This document shows, piece after piece, positions 7,173-13,911 of a stretch of 14,213 nt of DNA. Each line of letters begins with the position of its first letter. Position 1 is the stretch's first letter. Source of the stretch: Deltaproteobacteria bacterium (GTDB taxonomy: Bacteria > Desulfobacterota > Syntrophia > Syntrophales > UBA2210). The DNA is taken from NCBI GenBank assembly GCA_019313735.1, contig JAFDAR010000063.1:1-14213 (forward strand), in the 5' to 3' direction. Made by a program: the position numbers and the translations under genes. A model generated the notes under the pieces. The model had not been told where the DNA came from and ran no database searches. It saw only the letters and a list, made by a program, of their open reading frames with translations.

Positions 7173-7312
7173 GGTGTTTACCTGAGGATGAATCATACTG
7201 GGTAAAACATTACCTGTTTATGGACAAAGTTAACTTTTTTTCTCGCATGATTTTTTGTTTATGTCAAAATATTTTGCCAAAATTTTAAAAACCGTTGCGC
7301 TCACCGGTGGCT

Positions 7313-8051
7313 TCATTGATTCATATATCGAAATGATTTCAGATTCAAGCCCAGTTCCAGGGTATCCTTCAGACGAACCAGAGATTGTGAGAGGCGCGCT
7401 TCTTCGGCATGCTTGCACAACATTTCGCCCGGCTTGCCTTTAATGGTATATGCAACCGACAGTATATTGTCCAGGTTTTCCAACTCGTTCAGCAGCCTGG
7501 CGGCTATCTTCGGACCTATGGTGGGGACTCCTGGTATGTTGTTGGTAGCGTATCCCGCCAGCGCGAAGAGATCCACCAGTTGATCCGGCCCTACGCGCAG
7601 TTTTTCCTTCACATACGCCTGATCCATATCCAGCCTCTGAAAATGATCACGCACCACTATCAGATCTGAAACAAGCTGCAGAAACATTCTGTCTGTCGAG
7701 AGTATGACGGCATTTCCGCTTCGGGATGCCACCTTGCAGGCCAGTGTAGCTATAATATCGTCTGCTTCCAGCGTGGGGAAACATACAGAACGAACACCGA
7801 TCTCCGAAAACACGTCCTTGAACCGGTTCATCTGTAACTTCAGCGCTTCGGGCATGGGTGAGCGTCCGGCCTTGTATTCGGGATACAGACTATGGCGCCA
7901 GCCCGGTTCGTGTCCGTCAAAGACACAGATTGCATGGGACGCTTGTTCTCAGGGCATCATCCACGCGATTCGGTCCGTCATCTCCCGGTTGCGCGGCATA
8001 CACGCGGCGAATAAGGTTTAGGGCGTCTATCAGTAAAAGTTTAATTTTCAT
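7313..8051 (-). pseudogene. 5'-3' exonuclease / flap endonuclease (Xni-like), frameshifted by an internal deletion
   Basis: Member of the FEN/PIN-type 5'-3' exonuclease family, as in DNA polymerase I's N-terminal domain or ExoIX/Xni, acting on flap structures. The N-terminal block from ATG 8051 reads MKIKLLLIDALNLIRR and continues to DDALRTS, then stops at 7917-7919. In the next frame from about 7939 the protein resumes as SHAICVFDG, WRHSLYPEYKAGRSPMPEAL, LEADDIIATLA, STDRMFLQL and the H3TH region DQLVDLFALAG...NIPGVPTIGPKIAARLL, ending at 7313. All acidic metal-binding motifs are present across the two frames. Relatives have roughly a dozen more residues between DALxTS and the SHA(V/I)xVFDG block, so some 38-44 nt appear lost. 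No strong ribosome-binding site precedes 8051. The minus-strand neighbour downstream is the MBL gene. Confidence 0.88.
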
Positions 8052-8097
8052 TTTTGGTAATTAAGTCAGCAAGCATAAATAACTCATACACCTTGCT

Positions 8098-8222
8098 TGT
8101 CCTTTTGCTTGTTTTCTGTGTTGTGTCAAAGCTTACATAACTCGTTATACCCGCTTCAACACGCCTTGAAAACAAACAAAATTACGGCGCAATCTATATA
8201 ACTTATTTATTCTTGATTCCTA
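8098..8222 (-). repeat. 125-bp palindromic intergenic repeat, copy 2
   Basis: Second copy of the element at 6204-6328, same orientation, 97.6% identical. The palindrome spans 8105-8179, with outer arms at 8105-8116 and 8168-8179 and the central ATAAC-TC-GTTAT at 8137-8148. It lies between the stop of the TPR gene (TAA at 8229-8231) and the start of the exonuclease gene (8051). Its first three bases on the minus strand form a TAG that is in frame just behind the TPR gene's TAA. As in copy 1, the element abuts the 3' end of a minus-strand gene. Confidence 0.93.
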
Positions 8223-8228
8223 AGGCTC

Positions 8229-9467
8229 TTAATCTCTGGATGGTCCGCTCATATTATCGGCGAACGACTGGTACCGCCGTGCTTCTCTCTCGTTTCCCGT
8301 GGCGGTGTAAATCTGTTCCACCTTTCTGAAGTGATTTTTCCTGCCTGCGGGGTCTTCTTCAATCAGCGAGAGGTATATCTCCAGTATCTTAGCTGAATGA
8401 TCTCCGAGTTCCGTGGAGATATCAGCATATTTTTGTTTGATAAAAGGAGGAACCCTCGCGCCGCAGCCGGTACATTTCTCCATTATCTCGCTGTACAATT
8501 CAAGGGCCGCGTCCTTTTTTCCGAGCGCTTCATATATTGTCGCAAGTGACAGAGCTGTGTGTTCATCCCAGCCATGGGACTGCAGCATCCCCAGGTAGAA
8601 AGCCTCCGCGTCCTGATGCCTTCCGGACCGGTATAGCGATTCACCTTTGAGATGTAGAATAGGCGCTGACTCCGCCAGTTCTTCCGGACAGGAGGACAGC
8701 AAGTCATCGGCTTCATCAAACTTCTTCATTGTCCACAGGGTCTCGCACAAGATCTGGTGTCCATGTATGGAATCAGGATAGTTTTTGATAAATTGTTCAA
8801 GAAGCAGGAGGGCATCTTCGTATCTTTCCAGATTCAGGTATGTAGTGGCCAGTTCAAGGGGGACCAGACTGTCCGGCGGATTCTCTTCCAGCGCCTGCGA
8901 TAATTTTGCTGTTGCCAGATCATATTTGCCCTGATTCAGGGCTACATACCCTGTCTTGAATGTGTCTCCATAGTTTTTATAGGCATCCCGTATCTCGTCC
9001 GGTAGCGCACCGCACAGGGCTGTAAAATACTCGTCCTCCTGTGTGTGCAATTCCCGGTCTTCTGTCTTATCTTCCGGCGTGCGAAACCAGGGGACCTCCA
9101 TATCATCCCCCGCGATATCGTTTTGAGCCTCGTTGAGCAGTTGTTCGAGTTGGGTTGTAAGTTCCGGATCTTCCGTCAGTTCCAGCGCGAGATGGAATAG
9201 TTCTGACGCGCCTTCATGGTCTCCGGACTCTCTCAGCAATTCCCCATTTTGTTTATGTTGCAGGGCCAGCGCTTCACTGCTTCTGGTCATTTTTTCCCGG
9301 AGGCGATTTTCAAAGTTCGTATCTTCCGGGCATCTCTTTTTCATTTTGCCCAGAGCGGCTTCATACTCCAGCCTGGCCGCTCCATATTCCACAGCCTCGA
9401 AGAAACTGTCCCCCCTTTTCTCATATTCTTCGGGGGTTTTACCCGAAAATATCTTCAGAAATCCCAA
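8229..9467 (-). CDS. Tetratricopeptide-repeat protein with a CxxCG motif
   Basis: A 412-aa soluble protein without signal peptide or membrane segment, probably a cytoplasmic scaffold. Several degenerate TPR units are visible: residues about 14-45 (RGDSFFEAVEYGAARLEYEA), 69-100 (KQNGELLRESGDHEGASELF), 170-205, 206-240 (LATTYLNLERYEDALLLLEQ) and 275-330. Between repeats lies an acidic, low-complexity linker (about 115-145). KCTGCGARVPPF near residue 330 contains a CxxC pair that could bind metal or form a disulfide. The start is TTG at 9467, chosen because AGGAGG sits 7 nt upstream inside the last codons of the methyltransferase gene and the TTG directly follows that gene's TAA. It is the last gene of the MBL-methyltransferase-TPR operon. 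I do not recognise a specific function. Confidence 0.88.
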   Translation of the reverse strand: MGFLKIFSGKTPEEYEKRGDSFFEAVEYGAARLEYEAALGKMKKRCPEDTNFENRLREKMTRSSEALALQHKQNGELLRESGDHEGASELFHLALELTEDPELTTQLEQLLNEAQNDIAGDDMEVPWFRTPEDKTEDRELHTQEDEYFTALCGALPDEIRDAYKNYGDTFKTGYVALNQGKYDLATAKLSQALEENPPDSLVPLELATTYLNLERYEDALLLLEQFIKNYPDSIHGHQILCETLWTMKKFDEADDLLSSCPEELAESAPILHLKGESLYRSGRHQDAEAFYLGMLQSHGWDEHTALSLATIYEALGKKDAALELYSEIMEKCTGCGARVPPFIKQKYADISTELGDHSAKILEIYLSLIEEDPAGRKNHFRKVEQIYTATGNEREARRYQSFADNMSGPSRD

Positions 9468-10142
9468 TTAATTGCCTCCTTCAGTTTCCTGCTTTTCTCC
9501 CCTGATTACGACAAATGAACCTTCGCCACATCCATCCTTTACCACTTCTGTATTGTCTATGTCTTTCAGATCACGGAAGATTGTCTGGGTAAAGGCAAAA
9601 TTTTCGAACCCTGCGTCTGTCATAAGAGAAACAACCTCGTCCGCCGAATAAAAAGATGCCTCCCTGTAAAACTTGTTTTCGGCTTTATACCTTTCATATT
9701 TCTTTCCGACAGGGCTGGTGCGATCGACAAAGCCGATCACAAGCGCGCCGCCCGGTTTCAGTATCCTGTATGCCTCACGCAGAGCGGTCTTTACATCGTT
9801 CAGGAAACAGATTGCCGTGACCATCAGTGCGAAATCAAACCGGCCATCGTCAAATGGAAGATCTTCGGCAATACCTTCATGAACCTCTATGCCTCGTTTG
9901 ACGGCAATCTCAGCCATTTTCATGGACGGATCAATTCCGAGCCTGATGCCGAGTGGAAGGGCAAATCTTCCGGAGCCCACACCTATCTCGATGCTTTCTC
10001 CCTCTGCCGGCAGCAATTTTTTCACAGCCCGTAATTCAGCCTCATATACGAACCGGTTTTCCTCAAACCACTCCTCGTATTCATCCGTATGTGTTTCAAA
10101 TGGTCCTTTTCCCACCATGTGCTTTGCGTTGCCGGGTTTCAT
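9468..10142 (-). CDS. Class I SAM-dependent methyltransferase (Methyltransf_11 type)
   Basis: A 224-aa Rossmann-fold methyltransferase; the substrate is unknown. Motif I is IEIGVGSGRFALPLG (residues about 51-65), followed by GIDPSMKM (motif II), GIAEDLPFDDGRFDFALMV (motif III region) and YRILKPGGALVIGFVDR (post-motif region), in the usual order. The C-terminal part ends in GEGSFVVIRGEK. The ATG at 10142 has GGAG 7 nt upstream. Its stop TAA is immediately followed by the TTG start of the TPR gene, and it begins 31 nt after the upstream MBL gene, so the three genes are probably one transcript. The full sequence appears intact, unlike several genes further downstream on this strand. Confidence 0.93.
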   Translation of the reverse strand: MKPGNAKHMVGKGPFETHTDEYEEWFEENRFVYEAELRAVKKLLPAEGESIEIGVGSGRFALPLGIRLGIDPSMKMAEIAVKRGIEVHEGIAEDLPFDDGRFDFALMVTAICFLNDVKTALREAYRILKPGGALVIGFVDRTSPVGKKYERYKAENKFYREASFYSADEVVSLMTDAGFENFAFTQTIFRDLKDIDNTEVVKDGCGEGSFVVIRGEKQETEGGN

Positions 10143-10173
10143 AAAATACTCCGATTCCTTGTCTCTGGTTTCT

Positions 10174-10842
10174 CTATATGTCGATTATCAGCCCCGCGCC
10201 TCCCTCAGTATATGTATCGGGATATAATGATTTTATTTTTGCCTTGAACTGGGTGCAATGGGTGGCACAGACTATGTCTATCCCCTTGAGCAGATCAAAT
10301 TCACTGAATCCATGGAGACCACCTATAAGAGCGTGGATTTTTCCATGTATGGAAGCCGCTTCCAGTATCTTTTTTACACCAGGATGAGAACAACCGGCTA
10401 TTACAACCTGTCCCATATCCGTGTTGACGACAAGTGATTGTTCAATCTCGTTGCCGTAGGGCACTTGTTCAGACCCCTGAAGCTCTCCTGTTGAGAAGAC
10501 TCCTTCGCAGATTTCCATGGGGTCTTTCACCACGACGACCTCCCTGGCTGAGTCGGGTGGGATGCTGTACGACGAAGGGATATACAATCTGACATTGCTG
10601 TTTTCTATGAGAAAATCCGCCAGTCCTCCTGTGTGATCCCAGTGGGCATGAGAGATTACAACTATGTCAATAGATTCCGGATCAATATTAAGGGTCTTCA
10701 TATTGCCGAGGAGTATGGCGCCCTTCGCGCCGGTATCAAAGAGCATGGTCTTTCCGTGTGCCTCCACGAGACAGGCAAATCCCCAATCAGGGGTAAGGTC
10801 CTTTCTTGATGTTTCATTGTCGTAGATGATTGTGATTTTCAT
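10174..10842 (-). CDS. MBL-fold metallo-hydrolase (COG1237-like)
   Basis: A 222-aa cytoplasmic metallo-beta-lactamase-fold protein. It has the core metal motif SHAHWDHTGGL (HxHxDH), preceded by LFDTGAKG and followed by VIAGCSHPGV, LIGGLHGF and CATHCTQFKA, the pattern of the COG1237 group. That group includes an archaeal enzyme of methanopterin synthesis (dihydropteroate-related synthase); bacterial members are mostly uncharacterised, so no substrate is assigned. The ATG at 10842 (MKITIIYDNE) is chosen because AAGGAGA lies upstream with 6-7 nt spacing; a longer frame from a TTG at 10971 would begin inside the promoter and has an uncharacteristic N-terminus. First gene of the MBL-methyltransferase-TPR operon, with a sigma70-like promoter about 100 nt upstream. 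Confidence 0.93.
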   Translation of the reverse strand: MKITIIYDNETSRKDLTPDWGFACLVEAHGKTMLFDTGAKGAILLGNMKTLNIDPESIDIVVISHAHWDHTGGLADFLIENSNVRLYIPSSYSIPPDSAREVVVVKDPMEICEGVFSTGELQGSEQVPYGNEIEQSLVVNTDMGQVVIAGCSHPGVKKILEAASIHGKIHALIGGLHGFSEFDLLKGIDIVCATHCTQFKAKIKSLYPDTYTEGGAGLIIDI

Positions 10843-10942
10843 ACATCTTCTCCTTTCTAATGTGCAGGATATGGCAAGCGTCTCTGTGGGTTCAGGGGAT
10901 TCCGATAACACTTGGCTTGCGGGATCTCCAGCGTTTTTCCTA

Positions 10943-10971
10943 CGTATAATCTTTTTAGTTTCGGTGGTCAA
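10943..10971 (-). promoter_or_regulatory. Sigma70-type promoter for the MBL-methyltransferase-TPR operon
   Basis: On the minus strand TTGACC (10966-10971) and TATACG (10943-10948) are separated by exactly 17 nt of AT-rich spacer. The -35 box matches consensus at five of six positions and the -10 box at four of six. Transcription would start near 10936, giving a leader of about 90 nt before the ATG at 10842. It lies in the 168-nt gap after wtpC, which has no obvious terminator. Confidence 0.55.
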
Positions 10972-11010
10972 TGTGAAAAATCGCTTGTGTTTATCCAGAA
11001 GTGAGTAAGC

Positions 11011-12048
11011 CTAAAATGTGTGGATGGCGGTTGACTTGAAGGAGACGAATATGCGGGTTCCCTCCGCGAGCTGGAGGTCAAGCAGGGCGCTCTTTGTAAT
11101 CAGAGACTTGAATGTGATGTCTCTCACTATAATGCCTGCTTCGTAGTATAATCCATGATCGGATATTTCGGTTATATTTCCCGCGAAAGAGTTTCTCATG
11201 CTTGAGGTTAATTCCCCCCGGCTGAGGACGATATCTTCCGGCCTTATTGCTATGTACCCCTGGCCGTTCTCAGGTTTTGCACCCAACTCTATCTCCAGTT
11301 TTCCTGTATGTGCCTTTGTGTCGTGGAACCGCGCGGAGAATAGATTTTTCATTCCGACAAAATCAGCTACAAATGTGGAATCCGGGCGTTTGAATATATC
11401 TTCCATGGCTCCGGTCTGTATTATTTTCCCATCGTCCATTACTGCCGCCCGGTCTGACAGCGAAAGCGCTTCCGCGAAATCGTGTGTAACCATGAGAAAA
11501 GTGACGTTGGAATCCTTGTGCAGTTTTTTGAGCCCCGCTCTGATCTCCTCTCTGAAACCGGGGTCTAGGGCCGAAAGGGGTTCGTCAAGGAGCAGGATCT
11601 CCGGGCTCACCATCAGGGCCCTCGCCATGGCGACTCGCTGCAGTTCCCCGCCGCTCAAGTTGAGCGGAATACGATCCAGAATATAAGAGAGATTCAGATT
11701 TTCCACCAGGCGGTCGAATGTTTTGTCAGACCGGTTTTTGCTGATTTTATGGAAGTGCAGCCCATAGGTCATATTTTCCCGAACAGTCAGGTGAGGGAAG
11801 AGTGAGTAGTCCTGATATACTATGCTTACCCCACGTTTCTCGGGGGCGAGGCCTGTAACGTTCTTCTCGCCGATATGGATGCTCCCGCTCTTTACCGGGA
11901 TAAGCCCGGCTATTGCTTCGAGGAGGACAGTTTTACCGGCGCCTGTCGGTCCCATCAGTATGAAAAACTCATTTGTTCCTATGTCCAGATTGATGTCGAA
12001 CAGTCTGAACTCTTTGAGATGGATGTTGAGATTCCTTATCCTTATCAT
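11011..12048 (-). CDS. wtpC: Tungstate/molybdate ABC transporter ATP-binding protein
   Basis: A 345-aa ATPase that powers oxyanion import at the inner face of the cytoplasmic membrane. Walker A GPTGAGKT (residues 33-40), Q-loop YQD (78-80), signature LSGGELQ (131-137), Walker B ILLLDEP (151-157), D-loop SALD and H-loop histidine in VTHD (187-190) are all present. The region after about residue 280 (GYIAIRPEDIVLSRGE, and GNITEISDHGLYYE) is a TOBE-type domain, which in this transporter class binds the oxyanion. The ATG at 12048 overlaps the wtpB stop by 4 nt (ATGA); a longer frame to 12198 is rejected as it lies within wtpB. The choice of wtp over mod or tup follows from the binding-protein neighbour. 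The gene appears intact. Confidence 0.92.
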   Translation of the reverse strand: MIRIRNLNIHLKEFRLFDINLDIGTNEFFILMGPTGAGKTVLLEAIAGLIPVKSGSIHIGEKNVTGLAPEKRGVSIVYQDYSLFPHLTVRENMTYGLHFHKISKNRSDKTFDRLVENLNLSYILDRIPLNLSGGELQRVAMARALMVSPEILLLDEPLSALDPGFREEIRAGLKKLHKDSNVTFLMVTHDFAEALSLSDRAAVMDDGKIIQTGAMEDIFKRPDSTFVADFVGMKNLFSARFHDTKAHTGKLEIELGAKPENGQGYIAIRPEDIVLSRGELTSSMRNSFAGNITEISDHGLYYEAGIIVRDITFKSLITKSALLDLQLAEGTRIFVSFKSTAIHTF

Positions 12049-12749
12049 GCCTTTTCCTTGTCGTGGGAGGTGAGTATTCTCAGAATCAGAAAGAGTGTCA
12101 GGCAGATAAACACCAGCCAGGCGACGATTACCACGGCGCCGAACTCGCTTATCGCCCGGGCGGAGCACATGACAATACCCACAAGCATACTGCGCCACGC
12201 GAGGGGGAGAGTTATCCTGAAAAAGGTGCTGAACATGGATGCCCCAAGGCTGCGTGATACCTTCTCCAATCTGGGGGAGATACTCTCGAATCCGCTTTTG
12301 ACGGCATTTATGTAAAAAGGCATTCCAACAAAGGTCAGGACCACAACTATGCCGGTGACGCTTCCCATGATGCGTATGCCGAGCTGATTTAACAATTCGC
12401 CTATCCAGTGGTTCTTCCCGGCAACGCTGAGCAGGGCTATTCCCACAACAGGGTGAGGGATAACTATAGGCAGGTCGATTATGCTCTCTATCAGCTTCTT
12501 TCCCCTGAAATCGGTACGAGCCAGCACATAGGCGAGTGGTGTCCCGAAGACAAATGAGATCAGGGCTGCCAGTCCGGCCGTGTAGATACTCAGCCAGATC
12601 GACCGGACAACGTCCTTATCTTTGATAGTTTCCTTCAGCATTGCAAGCGATGGCGCCGTCATCATCTCGATGAGGGGAAGTAGAATGAACGCCATAATTA
12701 CGATGCCGCAGGAAACGGTAATCCAGAAAAATGGTTCTCTCTTTGTCAC
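12045..12749 (-). CDS. wtpB: Tungstate/molybdate ABC transporter permease, with a probable internal loss
   Basis: Inner-membrane permease of the BPD_transp_1 family. Hydrophobic helices are visible at about residues 9-29, 47-75 (AALISFVFGTPLAYVLA), 86-107, 128-150 and near the C-terminus. The EAA loop, LEKVSRSLGASMFSTFFRITLPLA, is present at about 160-185 and contacts the ATPase. The GTG start at 12749 directly abuts the wtpA stop, with GAGGT 10 nt upstream. Relatives continue after SEFGAVVIVA with a conserved YHPMxAPVLIYERF...YGL segment before the last helix; here A210 is joined directly to WLVFICL at about 12119-12120. About 25 residues are absent without a frameshift, which fuses two helices. 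At 234 aa it is shorter than the usual 250-260. Probably non-functional if real. Confidence 0.88.
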   Translation of the reverse strand: MTKREPFFWITVSCGIVIMAFILLPLIEMMTAPSLAMLKETIKDKDVVRSIWLSIYTAGLAALISFVFGTPLAYVLARTDFRGKKLIESIIDLPIVIPHPVVGIALLSVAGKNHWIGELLNQLGIRIMGSVTGIVVVLTFVGMPFYINAVKSGFESISPRLEKVSRSLGASMFSTFFRITLPLAWRSMLVGIVMCSARAISEFGAVVIVAWLVFICLTLFLILRILTSHDKEKA

Positions 12750-13739
12750 TTAGTCTTTGACCTCGACCAGTCTTTGCAGTTCCAGCGGAAGAGATTTTTT
12801 CATTTCCGCCGTGGGCACCCTGCAGGGTATAAATGGAGGCTGTCCCATTTCCTTCAATATCTTAAGGCCGCCTTCGGGAGCGAGCATGTATTCCAGAAAA
12901 GCCATGGCCGCTTCTCGGTTGGGTGCGTCTTTGAGCAGGGTTACACCATAAGTACATGATTTGCCCCTGATGATCATATGTGTTCCCGGCTTCTTTCCGG
13001 TGACTTTCACAGAGGCCTGTTGATATACATTATCGTACTTGTAATTTCCAAGATTCATTTCGTCTGGAAGAATGATATATTTCAGGCCGTGTTGAACCGC
13101 GACAGAGAGATATTCCCAGGCGTAGTCCATATTTCCTGTCTGGAGCAGGGATATCAACTCCACCGATTTGGGGCGGACATTTTCCTTGGGGCGGCTTGCG
13201 ATCAGTTTTTTGTAAAGGCCGGGTTTTTTCAGCGCCTTTTCCGCGAGCTGCATCACCATGAGAGAGCGATAGCCGCAGGGATCGATATTCGGATCGGAAT
13301 GCCCCCATACAACATCGTTATCCTGAAGAATTTGATACCAGTTGTCCGCGTTTACCGTATCGGCATAGGCGCTCTTGTCGGTGTAACAGAGGACGAGCTG
13401 ATTGGTCGCGAAGCGGATATTCCAGTCTGCGTAACCGGGTATGAGCAACTTGTCTATCACCTTGTAATCCGCCGATGCCATAATATCGCAGGGTTTGCCT
13501 ACATCCGTTATCTTTCGCGCGCACTTCTGGCTTCCAGAGGCCTCACGCTGAAGATCGACATCGGGATATCTGGCCTCAAATGCCTTTTCCATGGCCGCGA
13601 GAGGAACAGAAAGACTGCCCGCGTGAAACATGGTCAGTTTGCCGGAAAGCCCGGCAAGCGCGGATGCCGGGAGGAGCATAACAACCGTGCATAACAGTAG
13701 CATAACGACAGATCTTAAAACGTTTTTTCTCTTCATCAT
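12750..13739 (-). CDS. wtpA: Tungstate/molybdate-binding protein (WtpA family)
   Basis: Periplasmic oxyanion-binding component of the importer, 329 aa. A signal peptide is clear: basic MKRKNVLRS, hydrophobic core to Pro24, and a likely signal peptidase I site after ALA (residue 29). The mature protein has FHAGSLSVPL (38-47), DIMASADY (85-92) and DPNIDPCGYRS (149-159), the last a hallmark of the archaeal-type WtpA/ModA class. VRPKSVELISLL, DYAWEY and YGVTLLKDAPN follow. Tandem ATG codons start the gene at 13739 and 13736; AGGGGA lies upstream, with better spacing to the second. First gene of the operon, facing away from a divergent regulator. Intact. Molybdate versus tungstate preference cannot be read from the sequence. 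Confidence 0.9.
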   Translation of the reverse strand: MMKRKNVLRSVVMLLLCTVVMLLPASALAGLSGKLTMFHAGSLSVPLAAMEKAFEARYPDVDLQREASGSQKCARKITDVGKPCDIMASADYKVIDKLLIPGYADWNIRFATNQLVLCYTDKSAYADTVNADNWYQILQDNDVVWGHSDPNIDPCGYRSLMVMQLAEKALKKPGLYKKLIASRPKENVRPKSVELISLLQTGNMDYAWEYLSVAVQHGLKYIILPDEMNLGNYKYDNVYQQASVKVTGKKPGTHMIIRGKSCTYGVTLLKDAPNREAAMAFLEYMLAPEGGLKILKEMGQPPFIPCRVPTAEMKKSLPLELQRLVEVKD

Positions 13740-13829
13740 AAATCCCCTTCTTTCGATTTATATTTGTTCCTGGCAACCGTATCTTACGTGGCACACCTAC
13801 CATGTTTGTTATTTATCGTCAATATAAAA

Positions 13830-13859
13830 TATTAATAGTCAGTTTGAGGTATTAATGGT
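13830..13859. promoter_or_regulatory. Candidate operator: paired direct repeats 20 bp apart
   Basis: TATTAATAGT (13830-13839) and TATTAATGGT (13850-13859) match at 9 of 10 positions and start exactly 20 bp apart, about two helical turns. They lie in the 172-bp AT-rich gap between the divergent wtpA and regulator genes, 53 bp upstream of the regulator's start and 91 bp upstream of wtpA. No protein-binding family is recognised, and AT-rich matches of this length can arise by chance. Confidence 0.3.
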
Positions 13860-13911
13860 TATTATTTCATTCCTATTGATTTTCCTTATCCTGCGTGGTA
13901 TTTTTCGAACC

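Noticed and set aside
6398..7205. Plus-strand frames of up to 177 codons opposite the MBL gene
   Set aside because: They are antisense shadows of a minus-strand gene with clear MBL motifs, and have improbable composition.
7201..7214. GGTAA-aaca-TTACC inverted repeat upstream of the MBL gene
   Set aside because: Too short, and it has no nearby promoter or second copy to support an operator.
7262..7267. Perfect TTGACA on the minus strand upstream of the MBL gene
   Set aside because: No acceptable -10 box lies 15-19 nt downstream, so a promoter cannot be supported.
7280..7312. Possible terminator after the exonuclease gene
   Set aside because: On the minus strand a run of T follows CGGT, but the best stem is only about four base pairs.
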